Shown piece after piece: positions 1-6,767 of a DNA stretch of 16,661 nucleotides (the stretch's first letter is position 1; each line of letters begins with the position of its first letter). The notes below the pieces were generated by a model. That model had not been told where the DNA came from. It saw only the letters and a program-made list of their open reading frames with translations, and searched no databases. Position numbers and translations under genes: made by a program. This DNA is from Deinococcus arboris (lineage in GTDB: Bacteria > Deinococcota > Deinococci > Deinococcales > Deinococcaceae), in the NCBI RefSeq assembly GCF_009755355.1, contig NZ_WQLB01000052.1, forward strand, positions 1 to 16,661, read 5' to 3'.

Positions 1-359
1 GCAGTTGATGATCACAGCTGGGACCATGTGTCTCTACCGTTAGCGCGGGCCACATGGTCTGGCCCCGTGACACCAATCAGTGAAGACGAGAGCGAGCGCT
101 GGGCTATGACGCCGCAAGGTCAACAGAAGTAGACAGGGAGACGCATCACAGATCAGGCGGTCCGTTTGCTGGCTGCTCAGAACACTGTCGCGCCAGACAG
201 AATAGGCTTCTGAAAAACGCTGACTGCGCCGTAGTCAAATAGGGGTTCTGATGACGTTTTTCATTATTTCGGTGCGCCTGGGTTCGTCATTCAATTGATC
301 TGAGTTCCATATAACCTAAGCTTTTCGCTGTCCTCCAGAAGCTTGGAGGCCCAGGGCTT
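1..359. other. Intergenic region with inverted repeats, no convincing gene
   Basis: I find no ORF with coding character ending or starting here. Three inverted repeats are visible. GACCATGTG (22-30) pairs perfectly with CACATGGTC (51-59). TGAAAAACG (211-219) pairs with CGTTTTTCA (255-263) and encloses a smaller TGACT/AGTCA hairpin (221-237). CCTCCA (332-337) pairs with TGGAGG (344-349). The base composition of 230-330 is more AT-rich than the neighbouring genes. This could be the downstream end of an element or gene outside the window, or a regulatory region for the kyn operon. No function can be assigned. Confidence 0.5.
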
Positions 360-387
360 TTGCGGTGTGCCCCTCGCGCGCTACCCT
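360..387 (+). promoter_or_regulatory. Promoter of the kyn operon, leaderless type
   Basis: TTGCGG (360-365) and TACCCT (382-387) are separated by 16 bp, a plausible -35/-10 pair for the housekeeping sigma factor. TACCCT ends exactly 6 nt before the ATG at 394, so transcription should start at or next to the start codon. This spacing is the known signature of leaderless mRNAs in Deinococcus. Confidence 0.65.
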
Positions 388-393
388 GACCCT

Positions 394-516
394 ATGAACG
401 CCTGCCCGCTGTGTGGAGCGCTGCGCCCACGCGCCGCTGCCAACGACATCGCGTGCGCCCTGCATGCCTGGTGGTGCGCCCAGCTGGGCCGGCCGATGAG
501 CGCGCAGCACGGTTGA
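394..516 (+). CDS. Small Cys-rich protein or Trp leader peptide upstream of kynU
   Basis: This 40-residue ORF begins MNACPLCGALRP. It has Cys at 4, 7, 21 and 28 (a CxxC followed by two spaced Cys) plus His24, so a very small zinc-binding fold is possible. It also contains adjacent tryptophans, Trp26-Trp27 (codons TGG TGG at 469-474). The start is fixed by the TACCCT hexamer 6 nt upstream and no Shine-Dalgarno is needed. It ends 48 nt before kynU on the same strand and is the first ORF of that transcript. Because the operon degrades tryptophan, the Trp pair could make it a sensing leader peptide. The Cys pattern equally allows a conserved mini zinc protein. I do not recognise a named family. 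Confidence 0.55.
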   Translation: MNACPLCGALRPRAAANDIACALHAWWCAQLGRPMSAQHG

Positions 517-564
517 GCCTCTTTTCACCCTCTGCCGCCACCCGCCCTCACCAAGGAGTTGCCC

Positions 565-1812
565 ATGACCACCCCTACCGTCCAGTTCGCTCTGGACCGA
601 CTGCCCGTTCCCGCCCACCTCCTCGACCAGGACGCCCACGACCCACTGGCCCATAAGCGTCAGGAATTTATGCTGCCCGGCGGTGTGATTTACCTCGACG
701 GCAACAGCCTGGGTGCCCTGAGCCGCCGCGTAACCGAGCGCCTGACCCGCGTGACGACCCAGGAATGGGGACAGGCCCTGATCGGGTCCTGGACAGCGGG
801 TGCCGCCCAGGGACAAGATTGGATGGGCCTGCCTGACCGCGTGGCCGCCAAGCTGGCCCGCCTGATTGGCGCGCACCCCGATGAGGTGGCGGTGGGCGAC
901 AGCACCAGCGTCAATACCTTCAAGGCGCTGGCCGCCGCCCTGGCCACAGCGCACCCTGGCCGCCGCGTGATTCTGACTGACCAGGACAACTTTCCCACCG
1001 ACCTGTATGTGGCGCAGGGCCTGATTGGTCTGCTGGGCGAGCGGTACGAGCTGCGCCGCGTGCCGGCCGACGACGTCGCCGCGCACCTGAACAGCGAGGT
1101 GGCAGCTGTCCTGCTCACCCAGGTGGACTACCGCACCGGCCGCTGCCTGGACCTGGCGGCGGTTAGTGCAGCGGCGCACGCGGCAGGCGCCCTGACGGTC
1201 TGGGACCTGGCGCATTCGGCGGGTGCCTTTCCGGTCGAGCTGAACGCGGCGGGCGCCGACTTTGCGGTGGGCTGCGGTTACAAGTACCTGAATGGCGGCC
1301 CCGGCGCCCCGGCCTTTCTGTTTGCCGCCCGCCGTCACCACGCGGCCCCAGTGGCCCTAAGCGGTTGGATGGGGCATGCCGACCCCTTCGAGATGGCCCG
1401 CGACTTTCAGCCGGCCCCCGGCGCCCGCCGCTTCGTGACCGGCACGCCGATGGTCCTGAGCCTGAGCGCGCTGGACGCCGCCCTGGACGTTTTTGAGGAT
1501 GTGGATCTGCAGGCCCTACGGACCAAATCGCTGGCCCTGACGGATACATTTATCGCCCTGCTGGACCCGGTCAGCGAGCGCCTGGGGCTGACCCTAGTGA
1601 CCCCGCGTGACCAAGCCCGGCGCGGGTCCCAGGTCAGTTACCGTCATCCAGACGCCCGAGCCGTGATGGCTGAGCTGATTGCAGCGGGCATCGTGGGCGA
1701 CTTCCGCACGCCAGACATTCTGCGCTTTGGTTTCACGCCGCTGTACCACTCGTTTGCCGATGTCTCCCGCGCCGCGCAGGGCGTGCAGGCGGTTCTGGAG
1801 GCCTACGCATGA
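565..1812 (+). CDS. kynU: Kynureninase
   Basis: PLP-dependent cytosolic enzyme that cleaves kynurenine to anthranilate and alanine, or 3-hydroxykynurenine to 3-hydroxyanthranilate. The 415 residues match the family length. Visible motifs, in order: YLDGNSLG (43-50), the phosphate-binding segment GDSTSVN (111-117), DNFPTDLY (141-148), DYRTG (188-192), WDLAHSAGA (213-221, with Asp214 positioned for the PLP ring nitrogen), GYKYLNGGPG with the Schiff-base lysine Lys240, GWMGHADPF (268-276) and TGTP near 292. The ATG at 565 was chosen over a TTG at 559 because AAGGAG (553-558) lies 6 nt before it. The stop codon overlaps the kynA start by 4 bp (ATGA), so the two are translationally coupled. Confidence 0.96.
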   Translation: MTTPTVQFALDRLPVPAHLLDQDAHDPLAHKRQEFMLPGGVIYLDGNSLGALSRRVTERLTRVTTQEWGQALIGSWTAGAAQGQDWMGLPDRVAAKLARLIGAHPDEVAVGDSTSVNTFKALAAALATAHPGRRVILTDQDNFPTDLYVAQGLIGLLGERYELRRVPADDVAAHLNSEVAAVLLTQVDYRTGRCLDLAAVSAAAHAAGALTVWDLAHSAGAFPVELNAAGADFAVGCGYKYLNGGPGAPAFLFAARRHHAAPVALSGWMGHADPFEMARDFQPAPGARRFVTGTPMVLSLSALDAALDVFEDVDLQALRTKSLALTDTFIALLDPVSERLGLTLVTPRDQARRGSQVSYRHPDARAVMAELIAAGIVGDFRTPDILRFGFTPLYHSFADVSRAAQGVQAVLEAYA

Positions 1813-2654
1813 CCCGGCAGGGCGCCCCCCACCCCGACGCCCCCGAGCAGGCGCACACCGACTTTACCCGCAGCCTCAGCTACGGCGACTACCTGCAACT
1901 GGACATCCTCAAGAGTGCCCACCAGCCGGTGACGGCGGCCCACGACGAGCACCTCTTTATTGCCGTTCACCACGTCTCTGAAGTCTGGCTGGAACTGATT
2001 ATCCGCGAACTGCGCGCCGCTATGACACAACTGGAAGGCGGCATCACTGACGCCCCGCTCAAGGGCCTGACCCGCGTGGTGCGCGCCCAGGAGCAGCTGA
2101 CGAACGCCTGGGAAGTCCTAAAAACCATGACGCCGGCTGACTACCTGCAGTTTCGCCATGCTTTCGGGCAGGCGTCCGGCTTTCAGAGTGCTGCCTACCG
2201 CCACGTGGAATTTCTGCTGGGCAACCGGCACGCGGTCTTGCTCAAGCCGCACGAACACCGCCCCGAGGTCTACGGTCCCCTGCAAGCTGACCTGCTGGCC
2301 CCCAGCGTCTATGACCTGACCCTGCGCCTGCTCTCGGCACGCGGCCTGGCCATTCCGTCCGAGGTGCTGGCCCGCGACCTCACCTTGCCCCCTGTTCTGA
2401 ATGAGGACGTGTTGGCCGCTTGGCTTCAGGTGTACCGCGACCCGGAACACTACTGGGACCTGTACGAACTGGCCGAAAAACTGCTGGACGTGGAAGACAA
2501 CTTTCGCCGCTGGCGCTTTAACCACATGACGACGGTGGAGCGCACGATTGGCTTTAAGCGTGGGTCAGGCGGAACCAGCGGCGCCGCGTATCTGCGCCGG
2601 GCCCTGGGAACGGTGCTGTTCCCAGAACTGTGGGAGATTCGGACACGGTTGTAA
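1809..2654 (+). CDS. kynA: Tryptophan 2,3-dioxygenase
   Basis: Haem enzyme that opens the indole ring of L-tryptophan to N-formylkynurenine, the first step of the kynurenine pathway. The 281 residues fit bacterial TDOs. Signature segments are SYGDYLQLD (24-32), HDEHLFIAVHHVSEVW (45-60, with distal-pocket His54 by alignment with the Xanthomonas enzyme), Arg116 followed by SGFQS (123-127), and the haem-ligand region FNHMTTVERTIGFKRGSGG with His239. The C-terminus LFPELWEIRT is typical. It starts inside the kynU stop codon (ATGA overlap), so it depends on kynU translation. The arylformamidase that links the two reactions is not encoded nearby. A terminator follows 11 nt after the stop. Confidence 0.96.
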   Translation: MTRQGAPHPDAPEQAHTDFTRSLSYGDYLQLDILKSAHQPVTAAHDEHLFIAVHHVSEVWLELIIRELRAAMTQLEGGITDAPLKGLTRVVRAQEQLTNAWEVLKTMTPADYLQFRHAFGQASGFQSAAYRHVEFLLGNRHAVLLKPHEHRPEVYGPLQADLLAPSVYDLTLRLLSARGLAIPSEVLARDLTLPPVLNEDVLAAWLQVYRDPEHYWDLYELAEKLLDVEDNFRRWRFNHMTTVERTIGFKRGSGGTSGAAYLRRALGTVLFPELWEIRTRL

Positions 2655-2664
2655 GGTGGTGAAA

Positions 2665-2706
2665 GAGAAGGAGCCGGGAGTCAGCACTCTTCCGGCTTCT
2701 TCTTTT
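2665..2706 (+). terminator. Intrinsic terminator of the kyn operon
   Basis: AGAAGGAGCCGG pairs with CCGGCTTCTTCT, extended by GAGT/ACTC around a short loop, and is followed by TTTT at 2703-2706. The stem begins about 11 nt after the kynA stop codon, which fits the end of the operon. Confidence 0.75.
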
Positions 2707-2730
2707 GAGATGTTCGTGCGGGCGCCTGTG

Positions 2731-2875
2731 ATACGGACTCCGATTAAATCGTTTGCAAAAACGATTGAATCCGAGCAGAGCGACTTGTCAAGCTGCGAAG
2801 CAGAGCAGGGCGGGTTCCGGGCATGGAGTTTGCAAACCAGTTCTGGTTTGTCAACGGAACAGACGGAATCCGTAT
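2731..2875. repeat. Structured small repeat element with terminal inverted repeats
   Basis: The 145-bp segment begins ATACGGACTCCG and ends CGGAATCCGTAT, terminal inverted repeats differing at one of 12 positions. Inside are nested hairpins: AATCGTTT/AAACGATT (around 2746-2767) with flanking CTCCGATT/AATCCGAG, CTGCGAAGCAG (around 2792-2802), and GCAAACCAG/CTGGTTTGT (around 2832-2851) bracketed by GTTCCG/CGGAAC. It codes for nothing convincing and looks like a non-autonomous dispersed element of the kind described as small repeats in Deinococcus genomes. Only one copy lies in this window, so its repeat status is inferred. No clear target-site duplication is visible. Confidence 0.55.
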
Positions 2876-2989
2876 GAGGCAGTCAGGCTTAGCAACCTTC
2901 TTCCGTCCGGCAAATCTTTTCCGAGAGAACGTCCGGCTTAAGCTGCCCTAGCCGTGATTGGTCATCCACGTGGCCGGCCTCACAGCACT

Positions 2990-3532
2990 TCAGAGAATAC
3001 CTGCGTGCCCACTTAAATACCGCTCCTGCACAATCTGCCGGTGATGCAGCTCATGCCCGGCAATAATGAAGCCTAACGCCTGCACCGTGAACTCAGTTCC
3101 GTTGGCGGTCACTCGGCGCTGCCAGTCTCCCGGCTCAAGGTGACGCAACAGATGCAGGGTGTTGTTCCGCACCACCTGTAGGCCGTCAGACAGCGCGTCT
3201 ATGGACAGGTGCGCCACGTTCCAGGTCGCCGCCCAGGCCTCATCGTCATAGCCCGCAAGCGCGGTCTGATGGTCTCCACGGGCGGCCCGCAGCGCCCGGT
3301 AAGCAAAGACCCGCTCCGTGTCTATCATGTGCCCGATCACCTGCTTGAGTGTCCATTTGTTAGGTGCGTACGCGAACGCCGCTTGCGCGTCTATCAGGGT
3401 GCTCAATAGCGCGCGGGTCTCTCCTATGTTCTTTTCCAGCGTTTCCAGAATGGGGGCGGTGTCCACCAGCGCCACATACGTTTCGTAGAACGGCGAGTAG
3501 TCCGAAGGCGCTGGGCGCGACGCAGGGCTCAT
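2990..3532 (-). CDS. DinB/YfiT-fold putative metal-binding protein
   Basis: The 180-residue soluble protein has the four-helix DinB fold signature: WTLKQVIGHMIDTERVFAYR (60-79) with His68, and AGHELHHRQIVQERY near the C-terminus with His160 and His164 forming the usual three-His metal site. Members act as thiol-dependent transferases or remain uncharacterised, and the family is expanded in Deinococcus; the substrate here is unknown. The frame stays open upstream to a Met codon at 3667. The start at 3532 is preferred because a TACGAT hexamer lies exactly 6 nt upstream and homology-like sequence begins only after it. It is convergent with the kyn operon and separated from it by the repeat element. 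Confidence 0.85.
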   Translation of the reverse strand: MSPASRPAPSDYSPFYETYVALVDTAPILETLEKNIGETRALLSTLIDAQAAFAYAPNKWTLKQVIGHMIDTERVFAYRALRAARGDHQTALAGYDDEAWAATWNVAHLSIDALSDGLQVVRNNTLHLLRHLEPGDWQRRVTANGTEFTVQALGFIIAGHELHHRQIVQERYLSGHAGIL

Positions 3533-3538
3533 GGCCGA

Positions 3539-3544
3539 ATCGTA
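3539..3544 (-). promoter_or_regulatory. -10 hexamer of the DinB-like gene, leaderless
   Basis: On the minus strand TACGAT ends 6 nt before the ATG at 3532. No good -35 box is visible at the usual distance. The spacing matches the other leaderless starts in this window. Confidence 0.55.
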
Positions 3545-3704
3545 TCGCGGCGCCCTTAAGTGGGGGAGCACTGGCATATGAAGACCGTTAGATGCTTTGA
3601 ACAGCCGGCTGTCTGCTGAGGTTGATGGCGAGGCGTTGGAGAGGGTGATCCGGCCATAGAAGCCCATTTCCAGCGACCTCGCCTGACTGTTGCAACGGCG
3701 CCCC

Positions 3705-4199
3705 TCACTTTCCCGAGAAGGTGAGCGCTACCCGGCCGCTGAAGTTGTCCGTCACAAGGGGCACACCTGTCACCGCCACCTGACCCCCTTTCAGCGTGCC
3801 TTTGTACACTGTGCCGCCCATAGACGTGAAGGTGAGCTGACCAGCAGCCGTGATGACGAAGTTGCCCACATCATTGGCCGTCTTTTTCAGGTTCTTCTCG
3901 TTGTCCATCCAGTTCCATTCCAGAGAGTAAGTGCCCGTATTGGGCTCGCGGGCCGTGGTGTTCAGGCGCAGGAGGCCTCCCGTGAGGCGCATCACCCGTT
4001 TCTCGTATGGAACGGTGTTGGGCAGAATCTGGGGCAGCACACGGCCGCCAAACGCTTTCAGCGGGTACTTGCAGCTCAGCAGTTCGGGGATGGGACCAGA
4101 GCAGGTGGACAGCGGCGACGACGGAGCGGCTTGGCCATTCAGGCTCAGGGCTAATGCGGAGAAGGAGATGAGGGCAGCGGTGCGGGTCAGCAAAGGCAT
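3705..4199 (-). CDS. Small exported protein of unknown function
   Basis: The 164-residue protein has a typical Sec signal peptide (MPLLTRTAALISFSALALSL, likely cleaved near NGQA-A). The mature part starts with two closely spaced cysteines (STC and LSC, about residues 33 and 43) that could form a disulfide. The rest is Gly/Thr/Val-rich beta-strand-like sequence (for example GQLTFTSMGGTVYKGTL). I do not recognise the family; a lipocalin- or META-like beta barrel is only a guess from composition. The start is supported by TAAGGT exactly 6 nt upstream and the absence of a Shine-Dalgarno. It is divergent from the lipoprotein gene at 4342, sharing a 142-bp intergenic region. Confidence 0.75.
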   Translation of the reverse strand: MPLLTRTAALISFSALALSLNGQAAPSSPLSTCSGPIPELLSCKYPLKAFGGRVLPQILPNTVPYEKRVMRLTGGLLRLNTTAREPNTGTYSLEWNWMDNEKNLKKTANDVGNFVITAAGQLTFTSMGGTVYKGTLKGGQVAVTGVPLVTDNFSGRVALTFSGK

Positions 4200-4205
4200 G
4201 ACGTG

Positions 4206-4211
4206 ACCTTA
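4206..4211 (-). promoter_or_regulatory. -10 hexamer of the exported protein gene, leaderless
   Basis: On the minus strand TAAGGT ends 6 nt before the ATG at 4199. Just upstream lies the palindrome AGGTGACACCT (4232-4242 on the plus strand), a possible operator for this divergent region. Confidence 0.55.
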
Positions 4212-4329
4212 AATCCAGGGCAGTGACATGGAGGTGACACCTGGAAGGGTTCTTCCTCTGTGGCCCCAGTTGCACGCAGCCTAACCAGATGGACAGCAGG
4301 GCGTCACGCTGATGTCATCCCGCGCCGCG

Positions 4330-4335
4330 CATGCT
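4330..4335 (+). promoter_or_regulatory. -10 hexamer of the lipoprotein gene, leaderless
   Basis: CATGCT ends 6 nt before the ATG at 4342. It lacks the first T of TANNNT but keeps the A and final T. GTCACGCTGATGTCA (4303-4317) covers the place of a -35 box and closely resembles 14605-14619 (13 of 15 positions). Confidence 0.4.
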
Positions 4336-4341
4336 CGCAGC

Positions 4342-4911
4342 ATGAACCGAATCCTGTCACTGACTGTTCTCACACTCGCCCTGACCAGTTGCGGGGGCAC
4401 AGCGCCGCTGCCTTCCACGCCCTTTATCGTCGGTCAGGTTGATGTCGCTGGCCTACAGCCGGACGCCATCAGCCACACCGCTGTAGAGGGGGTGCCGCAC
4501 ATTCCTGTGCCGGTCGCTCTGAATGGTCAGTTTCAGCTGCCTTTGCCGGCCGACCCCAGCCCTGACGGCACATTCTACGGCTCGCCCCTGTGCAGCGGCA
4601 CGGTGATCCAGAGCAATACGCAGGCGCAGTTTATGACCCTGTCCACCGACCGGCTGCGGCTGTGGCATCACGGCACGCTTCAGGGCTTCGTGACCACGCG
4701 CCGGCTTCAGGGTGACAACGTCTACACCTATGAATACGTGTATGCCACCCTGCCGACCATCGTCCGGGGAGAGCAGCTATGCGGCAACGTGACCAAAACG
4801 TTTGCCCTTGATTACCAGCAAGGCTGGAATCTGGTGGAGTGGACCCTGACAGGGAATCATCTCACCCTTGGCAGTGTCGCCAACCAGCGCCTGACCTGGC
4901 GCCGGCCCTGA
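4342..4911 (+). CDS. Putative lipoprotein of unknown function
   Basis: The 189-residue protein has an N-terminal signal (MNRILSLTVLTLALTSCGG) with a good lipobox, LTSC, so Cys17 should be lipidated and the protein anchored to the outer face of a membrane. Two further cysteines (SPLC and EQLC) could pair. Sequence such as GQVDVAGLQPDAI and QGFVTTRRLQGDNVYTYEYVYATLP suggests a beta-rich fold, but no family is recognised. The frame is open from 4312, but 4342 gives a clean signal peptide and has a -10-like hexamer 6 nt upstream. The next gene starts 63 nt downstream on the same strand and is probably co-transcribed. Confidence 0.75.
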   Translation: MNRILSLTVLTLALTSCGGTAPLPSTPFIVGQVDVAGLQPDAISHTAVEGVPHIPVPVALNGQFQLPLPADPSPDGTFYGSPLCSGTVIQSNTQAQFMTLSTDRLRLWHHGTLQGFVTTRRLQGDNVYTYEYVYATLPTIVRGEQLCGNVTKTFALDYQQGWNLVEWTLTGNHLTLGSVANQRLTWRRP

Positions 4912-4974
4912 CCTGCAGAGACTGCCTGACCGCCTCTGCCCACACCACCCGTCCTAAACCATACCCGGAGTGAT

Positions 4975-5511
4975 ATGACCTGCACACAACGTTCTTTTCT
5001 GACCCTTGCCGTTTTGCTGAGTGCCTGCACGGCCCAGGCTGGCGGCGCTGAGCCGCGCACCCCCTTTGCCGTTCTGCGGCAGGCGGGCCTCTCTGGAACG
5101 CCAAGATTTGAACAGGCCCGCGCCTCGTTTTCCGTGTGGCGCTGGAGCAGTCAGCCACCGCTGTTTCTTCTCGCATCTTCAGAGGCGACGCAACCCAGCG
5201 ACGCCGGGCAACTCCGCGCCTTTGAAGTCTGGGGTAACCTCCGACCACAGGGGAGCACCTTGTCCGTGCTGACGGCATTGACTCAGGCGGCCACAGCACT
5301 TGGGGCTGGGTGCCTTGGTAGCCTCCCGCCTGCCCCGTTGCTGACGGCCCTCAAACAGGCGCCCACTTTGCCTGTCGGGTGGTCCCGGCAGTGGCCCGGC
5401 GGCTGGTCCCTCACGGTTCAGGCGGGGGCCACCGCAGGAGAACGGCAGGTCACGGTGACCGGCAAGTTGGCCGCCAACCGCAAACCGAGTTGCGTGATGC
5501 CAACCTCCTGA
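4975..5511 (+). CDS. Putative exported protein or lipoprotein of unknown function
   Basis: The 178-residue protein begins with a hydrophobic signal (MTCTQRSFLTLAVLLSAC). LSAC is an acceptable lipobox with Cys18; otherwise cleavage could fall after AQA. Two more cysteines lie in the C-terminal half (GAGC, PSC). No domain is recognised. The C-terminal part (SLTVQAGATAGERQVTVTGKL) looks like beta strands. A GGAG (4967-4970) lies 4 nt upstream of the ATG, so unlike its upstream neighbour it uses a Shine-Dalgarno, consistent with being the second gene of an operon with 4342-4911. The role is probably at the envelope, by context only. Confidence 0.7.
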   Translation: MTCTQRSFLTLAVLLSACTAQAGGAEPRTPFAVLRQAGLSGTPRFEQARASFSVWRWSSQPPLFLLASSEATQPSDAGQLRAFEVWGNLRPQGSTLSVLTALTQAATALGAGCLGSLPPAPLLTALKQAPTLPVGWSRQWPGGWSLTVQAGATAGERQVTVTGKLAANRKPSCVMPTS

Positions 5512-5605
5512 TTTCTTTAGACCGGCGAGGTGAGGGCACCAACCAGGAAAGCTGGGCACAGGTTCTCAAGCGGTCTGGCCGCTAAATTACCAAGCCCACC
5601 ACCTC

Positions 5606-5645
5606 AAAACCGCGCCACCGGAAACCAGTTTGCGGTCTCCGGTGG
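5606..5645 (-). terminator. Stem-loop, likely terminator of the minus-strand gene at 5727
   Basis: CCACCGGAAACC (5615-5626) pairs with GGTCTCCGGTGG (5634-5645) with one mismatch. Read on the minus strand it lies about 80 nt after the 5727 stop codon and is followed shortly by GTTTT. It could also help end transcription arriving from 5511. Confidence 0.5.
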
Positions 5646-5726
5646 CTTCTGGGTGGATGTTCTCAGCCCGGCATACGTCTCTTTCTTCATGCCAGAGATT
5701 GGGCCAGCCCTCTACCCGACACCCAC

Positions 5727-6767
5727 TCAGGGATTTTCAAGAAAGAGTTCCAGCGTTTGCCCATAGTGACTGTCATAGGTGAAAGTGGCCAGCACACTCA
5801 GGGACGCTTTCTGTTGACCGCGCGAACTCAGGAGGAGCGGCTGCTTGACTCCGTTCAGCACCTGGGTCGCACTGACCTTGTAGCGGCCCAGCGGAACGTC
5901 CGGCATGCCGTAGCCAGGCTTGTTCTTGACGCTAAAGGGCGCGGTGCTGCCCGCCGCGTTCGGGCCGTCCGGGGTGAAGATGAACTCAAGCTGGTCGTAA
6001 TCCACCTCGACATTCGAATGGCTGAGGTAGGTGTAGACCTTGCCGCTGGGGGCGTTGCTGGCCTTGTAGGTAAAATTCCGCACAGCCCCCTTGGAGCCGT
6101 CAAAGGGCGTGTCGTTGTCGGGCGAGAGGCGCACCTCGAAGGGCTGGCCGCCCACCTCGCCGCGCAGGTAGGCGCCCGCGTTCCAGGTGCCGGGCTGCTG
6201 CGCTAGGGGAATGCGGTAGCGGCCCTGGGCGTCCGTCTTGCCCACCGCATTCATGTTGTAAAAGGCGGTGTGGTCGGCAAAGACCTCGACACCGGCGATA
6301 GGACTGCCCTTGTCGTTGCGCACCGTCCCCGTCATGACGTAGGCGGCTGCCTTGTCACTGCCTGCGGCTGCGCCTGAGGCCACGCGCGTCAACGTCATGG
6401 TGCCCGGCTTGCCCTTGGACCAGGTGTAGGCGCCATTCAGGGTATTGCCTTTTAAGGTCGCCTTGACGGTGTTCGTGCGGCCATCGAAATACTTGAAGCT
6501 GTAGGTCACGAGGTTCCGGGCCGCGTCCCAGGTGCCAGAGACTGGAAAGTCTTTCTGGGCAAAGCGCGTGAGGCCAGTCACGCGGGTGCCCTGCAAGGTC
6601 AGGCTGACCTCCACATCGTAGAGGCCGTCAATTTTGCCCTTCCAGGCGCCGCTCAGGGGACTGGCCGGGCTGGTCGCCGCGAAGGCCACGCCAGTCCCAG
6701 TGGACAGGGCGGGAAGGGCGGCGGGCAGGGCGAAAAGGGCGACGGCGAGCAGGCGTGCATAAGTCAT
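5727..6767 (-). CDS. Exported protein with carboxypeptidase-regulatory-like domain (long paralogue)
   Basis: The 346-residue protein has a Sec signal (MTYARLLAVALFALP, cleavage probably AFA-A). Residues about 37-135 form a beta-rich domain (LSGAWKGKIDGLYDVEVSL onward) absent from its paralogue. The central part (YVMTGTVRNDKGSPIAGVEVFAD, then TDAQGRYRI) is the CarboxypepD_reg-like beta-sandwich pattern, followed by a C-terminal region with DVPLGRYKVSATQ. It is clearly paralogous to 9804-10496, which also has VMTG.V, GVEV.AD, YNMN, TDA.GRYRI, GTW, KGAVR and DVPLGRY. The start at 6767 is set by GGAGGA about 7 nt upstream; an in-frame Met codon at 6806 would precede a less typical signal. The function is unknown; binding or structural roles are suggested only by the fold. 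Confidence 0.85.
   Translation of the reverse strand: MTYARLLAVALFALPAALPALSTGTGVAFAATSPASPLSGAWKGKIDGLYDVEVSLTLQGTRVTGLTRFAQKDFPVSGTWDAARNLVTYSFKYFDGRTNTVKATLKGNTLNGAYTWSKGKPGTMTLTRVASGAAAGSDKAAAYVMTGTVRNDKGSPIAGVEVFADHTAFYNMNAVGKTDAQGRYRIPLAQQPGTWNAGAYLRGEVGGQPFEVRLSPDNDTPFDGSKGAVRNFTYKASNAPSGKVYTYLSHSNVEVDYDQLEFIFTPDGPNAAGSTAPFSVKNKPGYGMPDVPLGRYKVSATQVLNGVKQPLLLSSRGQQKASLSVLATFTYDSHYGQTLELFLENP

Noticed and set aside
316..1341. Long minus-strand open frame opposite kynU
   Set aside because: It is the antisense shadow of a clear kynureninase in high-GC DNA; the peptide is low-complexity Gly/Arg/Gln-rich with no domain.
2753..2941. Short plus-strand ORF in the structured repeat
   Set aside because: It runs through the hairpins and terminal repeat of the 2731-2875 element and has no ribosome site or coding bias.
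3533..3667. N-terminal extension of the DinB-like protein to a Met codon at 3667
   Set aside because: The extra 45 residues lack family similarity, and the leaderless -10 at 3539-3544 fixes the start at 3532.
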